A stretch of 64,000 nucleotides of DNA from Archilochus colubris (Eukaryota > Chordata > Aves > Apodiformes > Trochilidae): NCBI GenBank assembly GCA_023079485.1, contig CM041084.1, positions 119,334,467 to 119,398,466 of the forward strand, given 5' to 3'. Each line of letters starts with the position of its first letter. Within the stretch, counting starts at the first letter, position 1. Shown here one piece after another: positions 22,889 through 34,538 of this stretch. A program made the translations under genes and the position numbers. The notes beneath the pieces were generated by a model, which worked only from the letters and a program-made list of their open reading frames with translations, made no database searches and was not told where the DNA came from.

Positions 22889-24089
22889 CCATCTCTAGTT
22901 TTGAATATTTCTCTACAGCCAGATGATTTTAAGTCAATTCTTTGTACATTTTCACCAGTTCTTTTTTTTTTTTTTTTAGTTACATCATTTGTGGTTCACC
23001 AGTCCTTCTGAGAATGTGCATCCCAGCTGGGTAGAGCTACAGAAAAACACTTTTAATAAGATTACATAGCATTTTTTTTTTTTTGTAAGAATATACCTTT
23101 ATACAAGATAATACAGTGCAGTTCAAAGGATTTTTGTGAGTGAGTAATTTAAACTTGAAAAGCTTAGGGAAACAAGCCTTCCTCGTTTCAAGTATTTCCA
23201 GTAAGCAGGCTGTGTACCCAGGAAATATGAATCAACCTTATAGGCTTGAGAAGCCCATAAGGGAATATATCAGCTGAGAACCTGTCTTGTAGTCTTCAAG
23301 TGCTGTTCATGTGGTATTAAAAAACTTAAATAATGAAATTAATAATAAAAATAATAATTAAAATTTTAAATATCTCTGCCACTTATTAAATGATGCAGAA
23401 GAAACAATAAATATGAAAGTACAGATACCATGAGATCATCACAGCCCCTGAGCATGGGCCCTGAGAGGTATGAATTTCAGCCAAAGGCTCTTTTGCCTGA
23501 GACAGTCATTACCTTATGATAATGGAGTTCTGTCCACCTTTCTTTTATAGGGGAAGTATTTGCACTTTGATGGTGAAAAATAAATAATGGTACTGGAATT
23601 TTAGAGTGGTTAATCCTTTGTTTGGACTCAGGATTTTATGCAGTGAGCCAAATACACACTCAAGATGCCATTCAAGATCCTAATATCCATTCCAGTCCAT
23701 CAGAGTGCTCCCTCTGTTCAGACATACAGTCTCTGTTTAGAAAAAAAAAAAAACGAAAAAGAGATGTTTCAGACAGGTATTTTCATGGCAGGCACTGGAT
23801 GGACATTCTCACCATCCAGTGAGATGATGATGGTGAGACATCACCATCACTTTAGAGCCACCTGGCAAGTAGGGCTGAAAAATTTAGGCAGGTTCTCACT
23901 GGAAGGTAGAGGAAAGGAACTCCCTCTGTGACGAGGCTCTTCTGCTTCCATACAGATTCAGAGACAGACAATATAAAATATTAATTCTCATCAAACACCT
24001 TAGAGTTTGAGTTTTGCTATGCTTGAGACAATTCTAAAATCCAATGTAGTTATATCATTGTTTAATATAAGTGATATAGATACAAGACA

Positions 24090-24116
24090 CTCTCTGGAAA
24101 TTTTACTTCCAGAGAG
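24090..24116. repeat. Perfect inverted repeat (10-bp stem, 7-base loop)
   Basis: CTCTCTGGAA (24090-24099) is followed by ATTTTAC and then TTCCAGAGAG (24107-24116), an exact reverse complement. Function unknown; it is not followed by a T run of terminator type, and the genome is eukaryotic. Confidence 0.8.
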
Positions 24117-24825
24117 CAAAAAACCCAAGAATGTTCATGGTAAAACACCTGTTTGTTGTTAATTTAGTAAGGAGCTTTGGATCCCAGCCTAGTATGATTC
24201 TGTCTTTCTGGTTCTCCTTAGAGTCTCCAGTAAATGGAGTTAAAGTAATTTTTCAAGTTTCTGTCATCTCACCATTTTGAATACAGTTCTTGTGCAAAAT
24301 CTGAGTCTTCCTTGCTGAGATTTCTGTCAGGTGGAACATAAGGCTGTCACTAGGCCTTCAGTTCTTTGACTGCTCCACAACAAAATTAAGAAATGGGAAA
24401 AATTTTCTCTAACATAGTAATAAAACTTGAGTGACTCCATCACATATTTTCCTTTCTTCATTTTCCTTTCTTAACTTTCCTTTGACAAATAATAAACTTC
24501 TGAAAGATTTTCATTGCCTGATACTGCTTGCATGCACAAGTAATATGTAAACTGAGGTCTAAGTCAAATTTGGTGTTAACTCATAATTTTCTTCTGCTGA
24601 TGAATAAGCTTTCCTGACACTTGTGACAGAAACACAGCCTCACTGTTTGTGAGACCAACTGCTCCACAACTGAATCATAAGCAATTTGAATATCTCCTCT
24701 TCCTCTGCTGTCATTTGTTTGGGTCACATTTCAGAGAACATTACCTATTTGTGTTTCATACCATGCAGTTATGCCAAAAGTGACATCACCTGTCATCAGA
24801 CAAGGCTCAGATTCTTAGTTGTGAG

Positions 24826-25566
24826 TGTCCTGGTTTGGCCAGGATAAAGGTGGTTTTCTGTTTCTGTACTTTTGCTTTTACTAAGTCCCTTGTAAGTAGC
24901 TGCACTTGTGAACTAACAGCAAGTTTCTCAGTGTCTGTTTCTAGGATTGATAACACTTGATGTTTATAGTTACTGCTAGAGACTGGTATGCAGGCCAAGG
25001 ACACTGCTCAGCTCTGCATGAAAACATTTTACGTCCAGGAGGATACAGAGGTCCACCAGAGCCCTCCTTTAGGGAGGAACGACAGATAGATGCCAGAATT
25101 GACCAAACAGAGTATTCCATCCCATATACGTCACACTCAGTATAATTTGAGGGATCTGGATTTCGGACTTCCTGCTTCCCTTCCTCCCTGGCATCCTGGA
25201 AGGATCCGTCTTCGTCTGCCTGTGTCCTGATCCGTGCCAGCCCATATCTGTGTGTTCCTGCCTCCGTTCCCGACTGCTGCGACTCCAGAGTCCAGCCTGG
25301 ACTTTCCCAGGGTGCCCTCAGCCTCGGTGGTGACGTGAGAGTTATTGGGGGAAAGGGGGAGGAATGTGGTTTCCATTTTCCTGTATATTTGTATATATTT
25401 AGTAATTTTTCCTATTTACATTACTGTTCATTAAAGTTGTGTAGTTTATTTCCAACTCATAAGTCTCTCTCCCTTATTCTCTCTCCTTTCTTCATCGAGG
25501 GGAGAGAGAGATTAAAGAGAGCGTCTGTTATTCGGTTTAATTGCCGGGCAGTGTTAAACCGTGACA
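24826..25566 (+). mobile_element. Solo LTR of an avian ERVL-type endogenous retrovirus (TguLTR5-like)
   Basis: The element begins TGTCCTGGTTTGGCCAGGAT and ends TTAAACCGTGACA, giving the TG...CA ends and the inverted TGTC/GACA termini of retroviral LTRs. It holds a U3-like part with TATACGTCAC near 25126 and CAGTATAATTT near 25139 (weak TATA), a GC-richer middle (25190-25330), a polyadenylation signal ATTAAA at 25430-25435, and a U5-like end with a GGGGAGAGAGAGATTAAAGA stretch. The overall plan matches the abundant bird LTR family I know as TguLTR5. No gag, pol or env remnant or primer-binding site adjoins either end, so it is a solo LTR. The flanking 5-mers (GTGAG and CATCA) do not match as a target duplication. 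Confidence 0.85.
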
Positions 25567-27375
25567 CATCAGTATTTTTCCAGTTTTCAGAATCAGATTC
25601 AATAACACTCAGAGATGTTCTTGATTCACATTGTTTTCTCATTCTTTTCCCTGCTACAATAAAACTTAGTTAATAAATATATGTAAACAGAACTGAGAGA
25701 CTGATAGGCAAATAATTTCTGATTTCTTCTTGGCATGAAGAATGCAGTTCTGAATTAATTCTTCCCAGAAAATAATAAAAAGAGAAGTTTTACATTCAAG
25801 ATTGTTGGTGTTTCTACCCAGGGCTGAGCTTATGCAAAGATCTAAGTGGACAGAAACCTTCTAAAGACTAGGGCTAAAGAGATTCTTTTAAGAGGAACAA
25901 TTTATACAACAAATTTCATCTCTTCTTTCTAAGCATGGAGTCTGCACAAGCAGCTGGCTTGTTTTTTTTATTCTTTTAATCAGACAGGCACTCTTATATC
26001 TGCAATTTGCTATAGGAACAATGACATTTGAATTGTGTCCTTTAAATAACACCTGTGAAATAATGCCCAAGTAATGCTCAGGCTTTTCACCTTGTGAGTT
26101 TTTAAGACTACTGCAGCCTATATACATGGCAAATGGGTTTAATTTTTGGGAAGAGAATAAATCAGTAAAATACTACTGGTACAGGCAGTGCTGTAATAGC
26201 TTCTGATTGCCCTGCAGTTCTTCCAAAGGAGGCAGGAAAATTTGTATCTGAACAAACCATCAGAGGAAAGATGAAAAACAAAAACTATTCTTATCTGGAA
26301 TAAACTTTCATGAAAGAGGGAGGCATATATTCTTAGTTGGTTACTGTATAAACATTTACCCTCCAGATTCCTGTGGAAAAAAACTGTTTTGGTAAGGTAG
26401 ACAAATCTGTTCCTGGACAGGTTTTTCAGGCTACAATTCTAGTTTCTGCATCCTGTGACACAGAAAGTTAGCATTATTACTACCAATGCTGCTGCTACTG
26501 TATTGACTGTAACTATACCAAAAATCCACTATGAAGGACTTCTACAACAGACCAAATACTACACAACTAATATAAGATAATGAACTTAATATGTACAGGG
26601 GTTTGTCTTCTTTATACATAAAAAGAGTTGCACACTGTGGTAGGACATTACAAAAAGTGTGAGAATTAAAAGAATGTTAAATAAGTTTATAAATTTTAAT
26701 TCTGATCACAGGCAATGAAGGGATTCCAGTTACTTCCCTCTGTGGTGATAATAAGCAGTCACACTGCCATACTTCAGAGTTCCTGTGCACAAGGTAAAGA
26801 TTCCTGAGCCAAGGGTGCATAATAAACTTCAGTCCTAGTTTGTGACACAGGTAAAAATCCAAATCTAAAACACACAAGGCAAATAACAAGGTATTTAGGT
26901 CTTGTTATAAAGAGACAGATGATAGCAATGATACTTTTAATGGTGTTCTGGTTCACTGGGGAGGCTCTGAAGGCACATACCAATGGATTGCTTCCTCCTG
27001 TGACAAAACTGCACATGCTGAGCTGTGCTGTATCATGTTTGGATCAGCTATGGGTCCAAATAGCACCTAAAAGCCAAATGCCTAGGTGAGAGGTTAGATT
27101 CACACCTAAGGATTGAAACTTCACTCCAAACTTCTGTATCTGGGCCAAACACAAGTTAGAAAAAATTAATTTGCCAGATTTTTTCCAGATCCAGCCCAAG
27201 GACATATAAACTGCAGGATTTTTACCATTTCTATGCCTTAAGTTCACCCACCAATTAATCTTGGATTCACCATGGAATTGAACTTTGGAAGATAATTAAA
27301 TATGCTTGGATTGTGCGTTTGGATTGTGCATTTTTTCCCATCTTCCACATTTCCATCACTTAGACATGCAAGACT
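25567..27375. other. Non-coding stretch, no gene seen
   Basis: AT-rich, with short unsupported open frames only. Nothing recognisable. Confidence 0.55.
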
Positions 27376-28722
27376 GTATGGGCAGGATACATCCAAGAGG
27401 ATTGAGAGAGGTGACAGAAGTGCTCACCAAGCCACTCTCCATTCAATTGGGTATTGGCAGATGTGATCCCACCTACAAGAAAAGCTGGAACAAGGATCAA
27501 GGGACCTCCAGGCCTATTAGTCTGACCTCAGTGCTGGGAAAGCAGAGCATCTTGAGTGCCACCTTGCAGAACCAGAACTGGGTGCCGTTATGCAGCATGG
27601 ATTTATGAAACCTTTTATGACAAGGTGACCTGCTTAGTGGATGAGGGAAAAGCTCTGGATATTGTTTACCTGGACCCTAGTAAAGCTTTCAACACTGTTC
27701 CCACAGCATTCTCCTGGACAAACTGGCTACTATGTGGCCTAGACCAGTGTACTCTTCACTGGGCAAAAAACTGGTTGGATGGCCAGGCCCAAAGAGTTGT
27801 GGTGAATAGAATTAAATCCAGCTGGTGGTTAAACACAAGCAGTGCTCCCCAGGGCTTGGTGTTGGGGCTAGTTCTGTTTAAAGTCTTAATCAGTTCTCTG
27901 GATGAGAGGACTAAGTGTACCCTCAGTAACTTTGCAAATGACACTAAGTTGTGTGGGGATGGCAGAGAGGGGTAGAGTGTTTATCTGCATGAGGGTAAGA
28001 AGTTTTTATAGAGGGGTCTGGCTAGGCTGGACTGATGGGCCAAGGACAGTTGTATGAGATTCAAAAAGGCCAAGTGCCAGGTCCTTCACTTCAGTCACAG
28101 CAACGCGAGGTAATGCCACAGGCTTGAGGAAGAGTGGCTGGAAACTGCCTGGCAGAAAAGGACCTGGGGATGTTGGTCAATAGTCAGCTGCACATGGGCC
28201 AGCAGTGTGCCCAGGGGTGACCTGGTGGGACTGCATCTCAAATACTGTGTTCAGTTTTTGGGCACCTCACTACAAGAAGGACATCAAGTGCAGAGAAGGG
28301 CAACAAAGGTGGTGAAGGGTCTGGAGTTCAAGTCTTATGAGGAGTGTCTGAGGGAGCCAAGATTGCTTAGCTTGGAGAAAAGAAGGCTGAGGAGAGACCT
28401 TATTCTCTACAACTACTTGGAAGAAAGCTGTAGGCAGGTGGGGTCAGTCTCTTCTCCCCAGTAACAAACAATAGAACATGATGAAATGGCCTCAAGTTGT
28501 GCCAAGGTAGGTTTAGACTGGACGTAAGAAAATAATTATTCAACGAAAGGGTTAGCAAACACTGGAAGAGGCTGCCCAGGGATTTTAATCTCCACTCCTG
28601 TAGGTGTTTGAAAGATATATAGATCTGCTACTTAGGAATATGGTTAAACACTGGACTTGGTAGAGATAGGTCAGTGGTTGGACTCGATGATCTTAAAGGT
28701 CTTTTCTGTGATTCTTAAGTTC
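27376..28722 (+). mobile_element. Older CR1 fragment with decayed reverse transcriptase
   Basis: The longest CR1 span by reverse-transcriptase content. Peptides in shifting frames follow the family order: SRPISLTSVLGK, then LDPSKAFNTV (motif A), QRVVVNRIKSSWW, SAPQGLVLGLVLF (motif B), LSNFANDTKLCGDG (motif C, with the catalytic FADD changed to FAND), then LKYCVQFLGTSLQ and [11 protein letters not shown]. The 3' end is TTGGACTCGATGATCTTAAA and a decayed tail near 28720. Several stops and frameshifts break it. Its active-site Asp loss and degraded tail make it older than copies A and B. Confidence 0.92.
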
Positions 28723-29836
28723 TGACATGCAATGAACTCCATTTTAATTTGCAAAAAAATTGACCAATTGCTTGTCTTTGTGTCTGTATCTCAATTTTGC
28801 ATCTAAATCCCTAAAAACAAAACTAATCTTAGCTACCAGTATACTTGTGCTCATACAAAAGCCCACAAAAACACATCGGGTTTCTCTCAGTCGCAGGTCA
28901 CTTCTGTTTCCGCTGAAACTGAGGTGAAGATTCACTTCCCAGGCTGGAAAGGGTCCTCTCCCCAGGTTCCATCTGGTGGTGATTTATTTCTTTGCACCAT
29001 CTGGTGGTTCTTCAGCCTCAGTGCAACAGCACTTCCCAAAATCTCCTCGCTCAGTGTTACAGAGGTGGTCGCTGACCCAAATCCCCCTGGTATGGCAGAA
29101 ATCCTCCTCCTTTTTTTTTCCTCCAGGCTGCTGCTCCATCATCCTGCTCACAGGCCTCTCCACAAAAGCATGTGGAGAGTAAAAAATGAAATCTGACAAA
29201 ACTGTATTTATAAGAGGAAAAAGAATTCAGTCAAGGCTTAACAAGTGCTTTAATCAGGATATTCTATAAAGCCTGCCAGAGGTATGTGCCAACTACTAGC
29301 AACTTTTGACCCTAATTTCTGGCTTCATTGACTCTTGGCACTCAAACAACATGCTGGCTCAGCACTCCAGTGAAGCCAACCAATTGGATCAGATTGTATT
29401 TAAGTGGTTTTGGAGGAGGACAGTCATCATCATTAGATGATTAAAAAATCTTAGGCTCATAAGTGGTGCAACAAATGCATGTTGAACTATTAGACTACAG
29501 AGCACAGGTCATAGGATAGTTTAAGGAACTGAGGGGAAAAAAGAAACATATTTCCCCATGGGAACACGTGACATTATAGAACTTGTGATGTCTTCTCTCC
29601 CTATTTATGAATCCTACAGCTAGTGACTGGAGTGAAATGGTTTAAAGTCTCAGCTGTTGAAAGCAGCAAATCTGAATGGATCTGATTAGACAAGTTCTGC
29701 AAAGCCTGCCAGATGCTGAATGAGGCTCAGTTAAAAACTGGACTAATTCCATCAAAGCCACCAGAGAACTAGGAGTTAACAGAGTTCCTTCAGTCCACAG
29801 TCTTGTACTTCTGGTTGCACTGAAATAACAAGATAC
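28723..29836. other. Non-coding stretch with two CTCF-like cores
   Basis: No gene is supported. The section 28920-29180 is more GC-rich than its surroundings and contains the duplicated 12-mer CCATCTGGTGGT. The open frames over it overlap on both strands and look incidental. Confidence 0.5.
28969..29008 (-). promoter_or_regulatory. Two same-orientation CTCF-like core motifs
   Basis: CCATCTGGTGGT occurs at 28969-28980 and 28997-29008. Read on the minus strand each contains CCACCAGATGG, which fits the first eleven positions of the CTCF core (CCASYAGRKGGC) but lacks the final C. Binding is a guess from motif shape only. Confidence 0.25.
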
Positions 29837-31010
29837 CATAGAATCATAGAATCATAAAATCATAGAATTGCTCAGGCTGAAAAAGCTCTTCAAGATCATC
29901 AATTCCAGCCTTTTTCTAACCCTATTACCCTATTCCCTATGATCTGCCCAAGCACCAAATCCAGGAGCTTTTTAAACACGTTCGGGGATAGAGACTCAGC
30001 CACCTCCCTGAGGAGCCTGTGCCAGCGTTTAATAACCTCTTCTGTAAAGAAGTTTCTCCTGATACCCAATCTAAATCTCCCCTGATGCAACCTGAAGCCA
30101 TTTCCTCTTGTCCTGTCATCTGTCACCAGCGAGAAGAGACCAACCTCACTCTCACTACAACCTCCTGTCAGGTATTTGTAAAGAGTGATAACGTCTTCCC
30201 TCAGCCTCCTTTTCCCCAGACTATACAGCCCCAACACCCTCAGTGTCTCCTCATAGGGGATGTTTTCTAAACCCTTCACCAGCTTTGTTGCCCTTCTTTG
30301 GATTTGCTCCAACACCTCAATGTCCTTTCTGTATTGAGCTGCCCAAACCTGAACACAGTACTCGAGGTGGGGCCTCACCAGTGCTGATCACTTCCCTAGT
30401 CCTGCTGGTCACACAGTTTCTGACACGAGACAGAATGCCATTGGCCTTCTTGGCCACCTGGGCACACGGCTGGCTCACATTCAGCTGTCAATCCATACAC
30501 TAAGGTCCTTTTCTCCCAGGCAGCTTTCCAGCCACTCATCTCCAAGCCTGCAGCACTGCCTGGGGTTGTTGTGACTAAATTGCAGGATCTGACACTTGGT
30601 CTTAAAGAATTTCATGCAGTTGGTCTCAGCCCAACAATCCAGTCTGTCTGGGGCGCTCTGTAAAGCCTTTCCATCACCCAGCAGGTCAACACTCCCTCCC
30701 AACTTGCTGTCATCTGTGAACTTACTGAGGGTGCCTTCAATCCCCTCATCAAGATCATTAATAAAGATGTTAAACAGGAGTGGCCCCAGCACTTAGCCCA
30801 GGGGGACACCACTCATGGCTGGCCACCAACTGGACTTAACTCCATTGACCACAACTCTTTGGGCCCATCCATCCATCCATCCATCCATCTATCCAGTGTT
30901 TAACCCAGCAGAGTATGTGCCATGGGCATCCAGCTTTTCCATGAGGATGTCATGGGGGAGAGTGTCAAAGGTTTTACTGAAGTCCAGGTAGACTACATCA
31001 AAGGCTGTTA
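29837..31010 (-). mobile_element. CR1 fragment with reverse-transcriptase motifs B and C and an internal tetranucleotide expansion
   Basis: Minus-strand CR1 of about 1.17 kb. It starts upstream with a readable AFDVVYLDFSKTFDTLPHD-type motif A region (near 31000-30940), then motif B interrupted by a TAA stop (near 30794-30796), then [20 protein letters not shown] with FTDD in place of FADD (both catalytic Asp kept), and a C-terminal open block from 30378 to 29899 containing [20 protein letters not shown]. The tail is repeated ATTCTATGG/ATTCTATGA-type units at 29837-29867. Multiple stops make it non-functional. Intermediate age: more decayed than copy A or B, less than the 27.4 kb copy. Confidence 0.92.
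30866..30894. repeat. (CATC)n microsatellite inside the CR1
   Basis: About seven CATC units, the last one interrupted as CTAT. It sits where related CR1 copies read a single TGGATGG (encoding the WLDG stretch), so it grew from the element's own sequence. Confidence 0.9.
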
Positions 31011-33487
31011 GACTACAGGTCTCAGTGCTTTGGAACCCTGTTCCTTATGACCTAAGTAATCTCTGCACACTCTGGTGGTCTCTGGAGCTGTGGAGATGTG
31101 CCCTAATAGCAGTGGGACCTCTCCTTGGGAGACTATTTCATCATGCAAAGGGCACAATTCTTGGAATGGCAGCCTAGGGCTCGTGTCCCTGGCAGAAGAG
31201 CTGTTTTAGGGAAGGGGACCAGTGAGACTGACAAAGCTGTCAGACTGCTCTGACTATGATGGGGATAAGCATTACCACCCAGACAGCCCAAAGCTGGAGG
31301 GGAGCTTAGAACAGGCTGAAAGTCCTCCAATTCTTGTCTTCTGCACCCTTCTCCACACCCACATCCACATGCCCTCAGTGCTAAAGGTTTGCTCTCCTCC
31401 CCTCACAGATCAACTACATTTTTGACTAGAGGAAAAACTATATTTAAACTTTCCAGCGTGGAAGGCAAAATCTCTATCTCCCAGCTTTGCTGGGTCATAC
31501 CATTCCAGTTATAAATGCCAAGCCAATATTTCCCACCTGGATATCTGTGAAAAGGACCTCACACCATCAGGTTGCTCATTCATATGAAAGACTTTCCAGC
31601 CAGACACACCCTTATTGAACTACGTGGGATACAGTAAAGGTTGTTGGGTTTTTTTTGGAAAGTATTTTCTATTTCCCTGCTTCTGGTTTTAATAGTTGTA
31701 ATTTTTGTAGTTCATAATTTTTACTTTTGCCAGCCTCTGAGACCTGTTCTAGGGAAAGTGCTGTATGGAGATAGCTGGCTGCAAGAAATAATTGAGCCAT
31801 TAAAAACAAAAAAAAACCAGAACAAAGCAAAACAAACAACCAACAACAAAACCCACCCCAAAACAAGATACAGACTAGAAAACAGGTTTGTTTTATAATA
31901 AAAACCTCAGTGGAAGTGAGTGTTTCCACCTAATCTCTGAGAGATCTCTTTATTCTCTACTAAAGAAAAACTCCCATGAATTCACTTTCACAACAAATAC
32001 AGAATGCTCCACTATTCTTAAAATAGTAAGGAGTTTTTCTGGGCTTTTTTTAACTTTATACAGGCCTGCATCTTTTTAGCCTTATTTTTTAAGCTGATCC
32101 AGCACACAGATGCAGAGCATTATGTGCCATGAATCCATCTTTGAAACACCTTTGTTCAGGTTTCTATTTGTGAGTAGTCAGCTTTAAAAACAGATTCATT
32201 TATCAAGCTTGCATCTGCATCTGAACTCAAGATAAGGGTTTGGCTCTAATAAGAGTAAATTTTCTGCTATAAGAGTCCTGCCTACACTGGGAAGGAGTGC
32301 CTTTGATCTGTTATAAACTGATCAAGGCTTAATAGTCACATGAGAAAGTCTTGGTTCATAACTCATTTTTACAGCTATTTGATTTCATTTGTTTGGGGTT
32401 TATCGTGGGCATTAGGTCCCTGAAATAATTTTAAACTTCTCCACAAAACTATGAATGTAAAATCTTCTGTGAAGCAATCCAGTTTCTCTGTTATCCCGAT
32501 TAATCAGATCGTGATTCTCCAGCAAGGCCATCCCAAGGGCAGAGCAATTAAGAAACCTGCATCCTTTTGTGGTTCCTGTTTTGTATTTATTTTTATATAC
32601 TCTCAGTAACTACCTAGTCATTCCAGTTTAATCACTGCGGTTCTTTAGTACCCTTCTTTCCACCTCCAAAAAGGAATTCATCATGAACTTTCTGTCCCCA
32701 TGCACTAATCTGTTTTCATGACCTGAACAGCATTTATCCCCTGGTCATAAATGAAATCTGTATTTCATCACATTCATCACTCTGTTCCGTGCTACAGCCA
32801 AATAGCTGCACTCCTACAGCTTCAAATGATGGCACAGAAGAGAATTGTTAGATATGCACATTCCAGCTATCCCACATCTGCCAGGTCTGTTGTGGGCAAA
32901 AAGGAGGAAACCAGAGCCAAAAAAACAACCCTTCTTTGTGTGTATGTTTTATTTTAAACCATTCTGAAGCCAAGAATGTGAAGATCAACCAAATGCTGAC
33001 ATGCTAGTAATATTTTGTTTTACACAGGTCTATAAATATACTTATCACTGTTTAAACTAAGACTGAATATACTGTAGTCATAAGAAACACACATGTTCTA
33101 GAGGACAGATAGAAATAATTATATGAAACCAAGACTGGAAACACTTTCTATTTCTGGGTGGGGTTAGACTTCCTATAAAACTTGATTAGGAATAATCTTC
33201 CATTCCTTGTGCAGGTGAGCTAAACGGGAGTTTTCTCTAGGATGGGGGACAAACACAAATGTATTTTTTGTGCCTTTGGTTTTCAACTTTTCTGCAAACT
33301 TCTTTCATTCAGGAGGTGCCTCTAAGCTCTATAACTATGCAGAAAAAGCTATTACTGGTAAGTCCGAATTCAGTCTATAGGAGCACGTCCACTGGAAAAA
33401 AATGTAGGCTCCTACAAAAAAAAAAAAAAGGGATCAGCTATGATTAATCTAGTCTGCCCTGATGCCTCTGACAAAAACCAGCACCAG
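31011..33487. other. Non-coding stretch, no gene seen
   Basis: AT-rich, with an A/C-rich low-complexity run at about 31801-31867 and an A run at 33416-33429. Short open frames only, none with family resemblance. Confidence 0.55.
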
Positions 33488-34538
33488 ACTGGTTGAAAGG
33501 AAGGAGTCAGAGAGTTGTAGTCAATGGGGCAGAATCTGGCTAGAGGTGTGTGACTAGTGGAGTCCCTCAGGGGTCGGTACTGGGACCGGTGTTGTTCAAT
33601 ATCTTCATCAACGACTTGGATGAGGGTATAGAATGTACCCTCAGCAAGTTTGCTGATGACACTAAGCTGGGAGGAGTGGCTGACACACCAGAAGGCTGTG
33701 CTGCCATTCAGAGAGACTTAGACAGGCTGGAGAGTTGGGCAGGGAGAAACATGATGAAATTCAACAAGGGGAAGTGTAGAGTTTTGCATTTGGGGAAGAA
33801 CAACACGATGTCCCAGTATAGGTTGGGGGCTGACCTGCTGGAGAGCAGTGTAGGTGAAAGAGACCTGGGGGTCCTGGTTGACAAGATGACCATGAGCCAG
33901 CAATGTGCCCTTGTGGCCAAGAAGGCCAATGGCATCCTGGGGTGCATTAGAAAGGGTGTGTTTAGTAGGTCAAGAGAGGTTCTCCTCCCCCTCTACTCTG
34001 CATTGGTGAGGCTGTACCTGGAGTATTGTGTCCAGTTCTGGGCCCCTCAGTTCAAGAAGGACAGGGAAGTGCTTGAAAGAGTCCAGCGCAGAGCTACTAA
34101 GATGATTAAGGGAGCGGAACATCTCCCTTATGAGGAAAGGCTGAGGGAGCTGGGTCTCTTTAGTTTGGAGAAAAGGAGACTGAGGGGTGACCTCATCAAT
34201 GTTTTCAAATATGTAAGGGGTGAGTGTCAAGGAGATGGAGTTAGGCTCTTCTCAGTGGTGACCAGTGATAGGACAAGGGGTAATGGGTGTAAATTGGAGC
34301 ATAGGAGGTTCAAGTTGAATATCCTGAAAAATTTTTTTACTGTAAGAGTGACAGAGCCCTGGAACAGGCTGCCCAGGGGGGTCGTGGAGTCTCCTTCACT
34401 GGAGACATTCAAAACCCGCCTGGACACGTTCCTATGCGAAGTGCTCTAGGTGGCCCTGCTCTGGCAGAGGGGTTGGACTAGATGATCTTTCGAGGTCCCT
34501 TCCAACCCCTAGGATTCTATGATTCTATGATTCTATGA
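33488..34538 (+). mobile_element. Young 5'-truncated CR1 (copy B) with a 300-codon open frame
   Basis: Plus-strand CR1. An uninterrupted frame from 33550 to the TAG at 34447-34449 begins at reverse-transcriptase motif B ([18 protein letters not shown]), includes motif C ([10 protein letters not shown], catalytic Asp pair intact), and continues through the thumb and C-terminal region to LDTFLCEVL. The 3' untranslated region and three TTCTATGA units end at 34538. Motif A and the endonuclease are missing, so the copy is dead on arrival despite its open frame. Compared with copy A it has a one-codon deletion (VDKMTMS against VDKRMTMS) and about eight amino-acid differences over the 233 shared residues, by my count. 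Confidence 0.95.

Larger units (their letters stand above)
11869..24825. other. Long non-coding stretch, no gene seen
   Basis: About 13 kb without any supportable exon. It contains an AT dinucleotide run (13146-13162), a 19-bp minisatellite (16283-16410), a short direct repeat (22852-22888), a T16 tract (22962-22977), an A/T-rich run near 23318-23372 and a perfect 10-bp-stem hairpin (24090-24116). Open frames of 60-120 codons occur at about the rate expected by chance. Confidence 0.55.
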
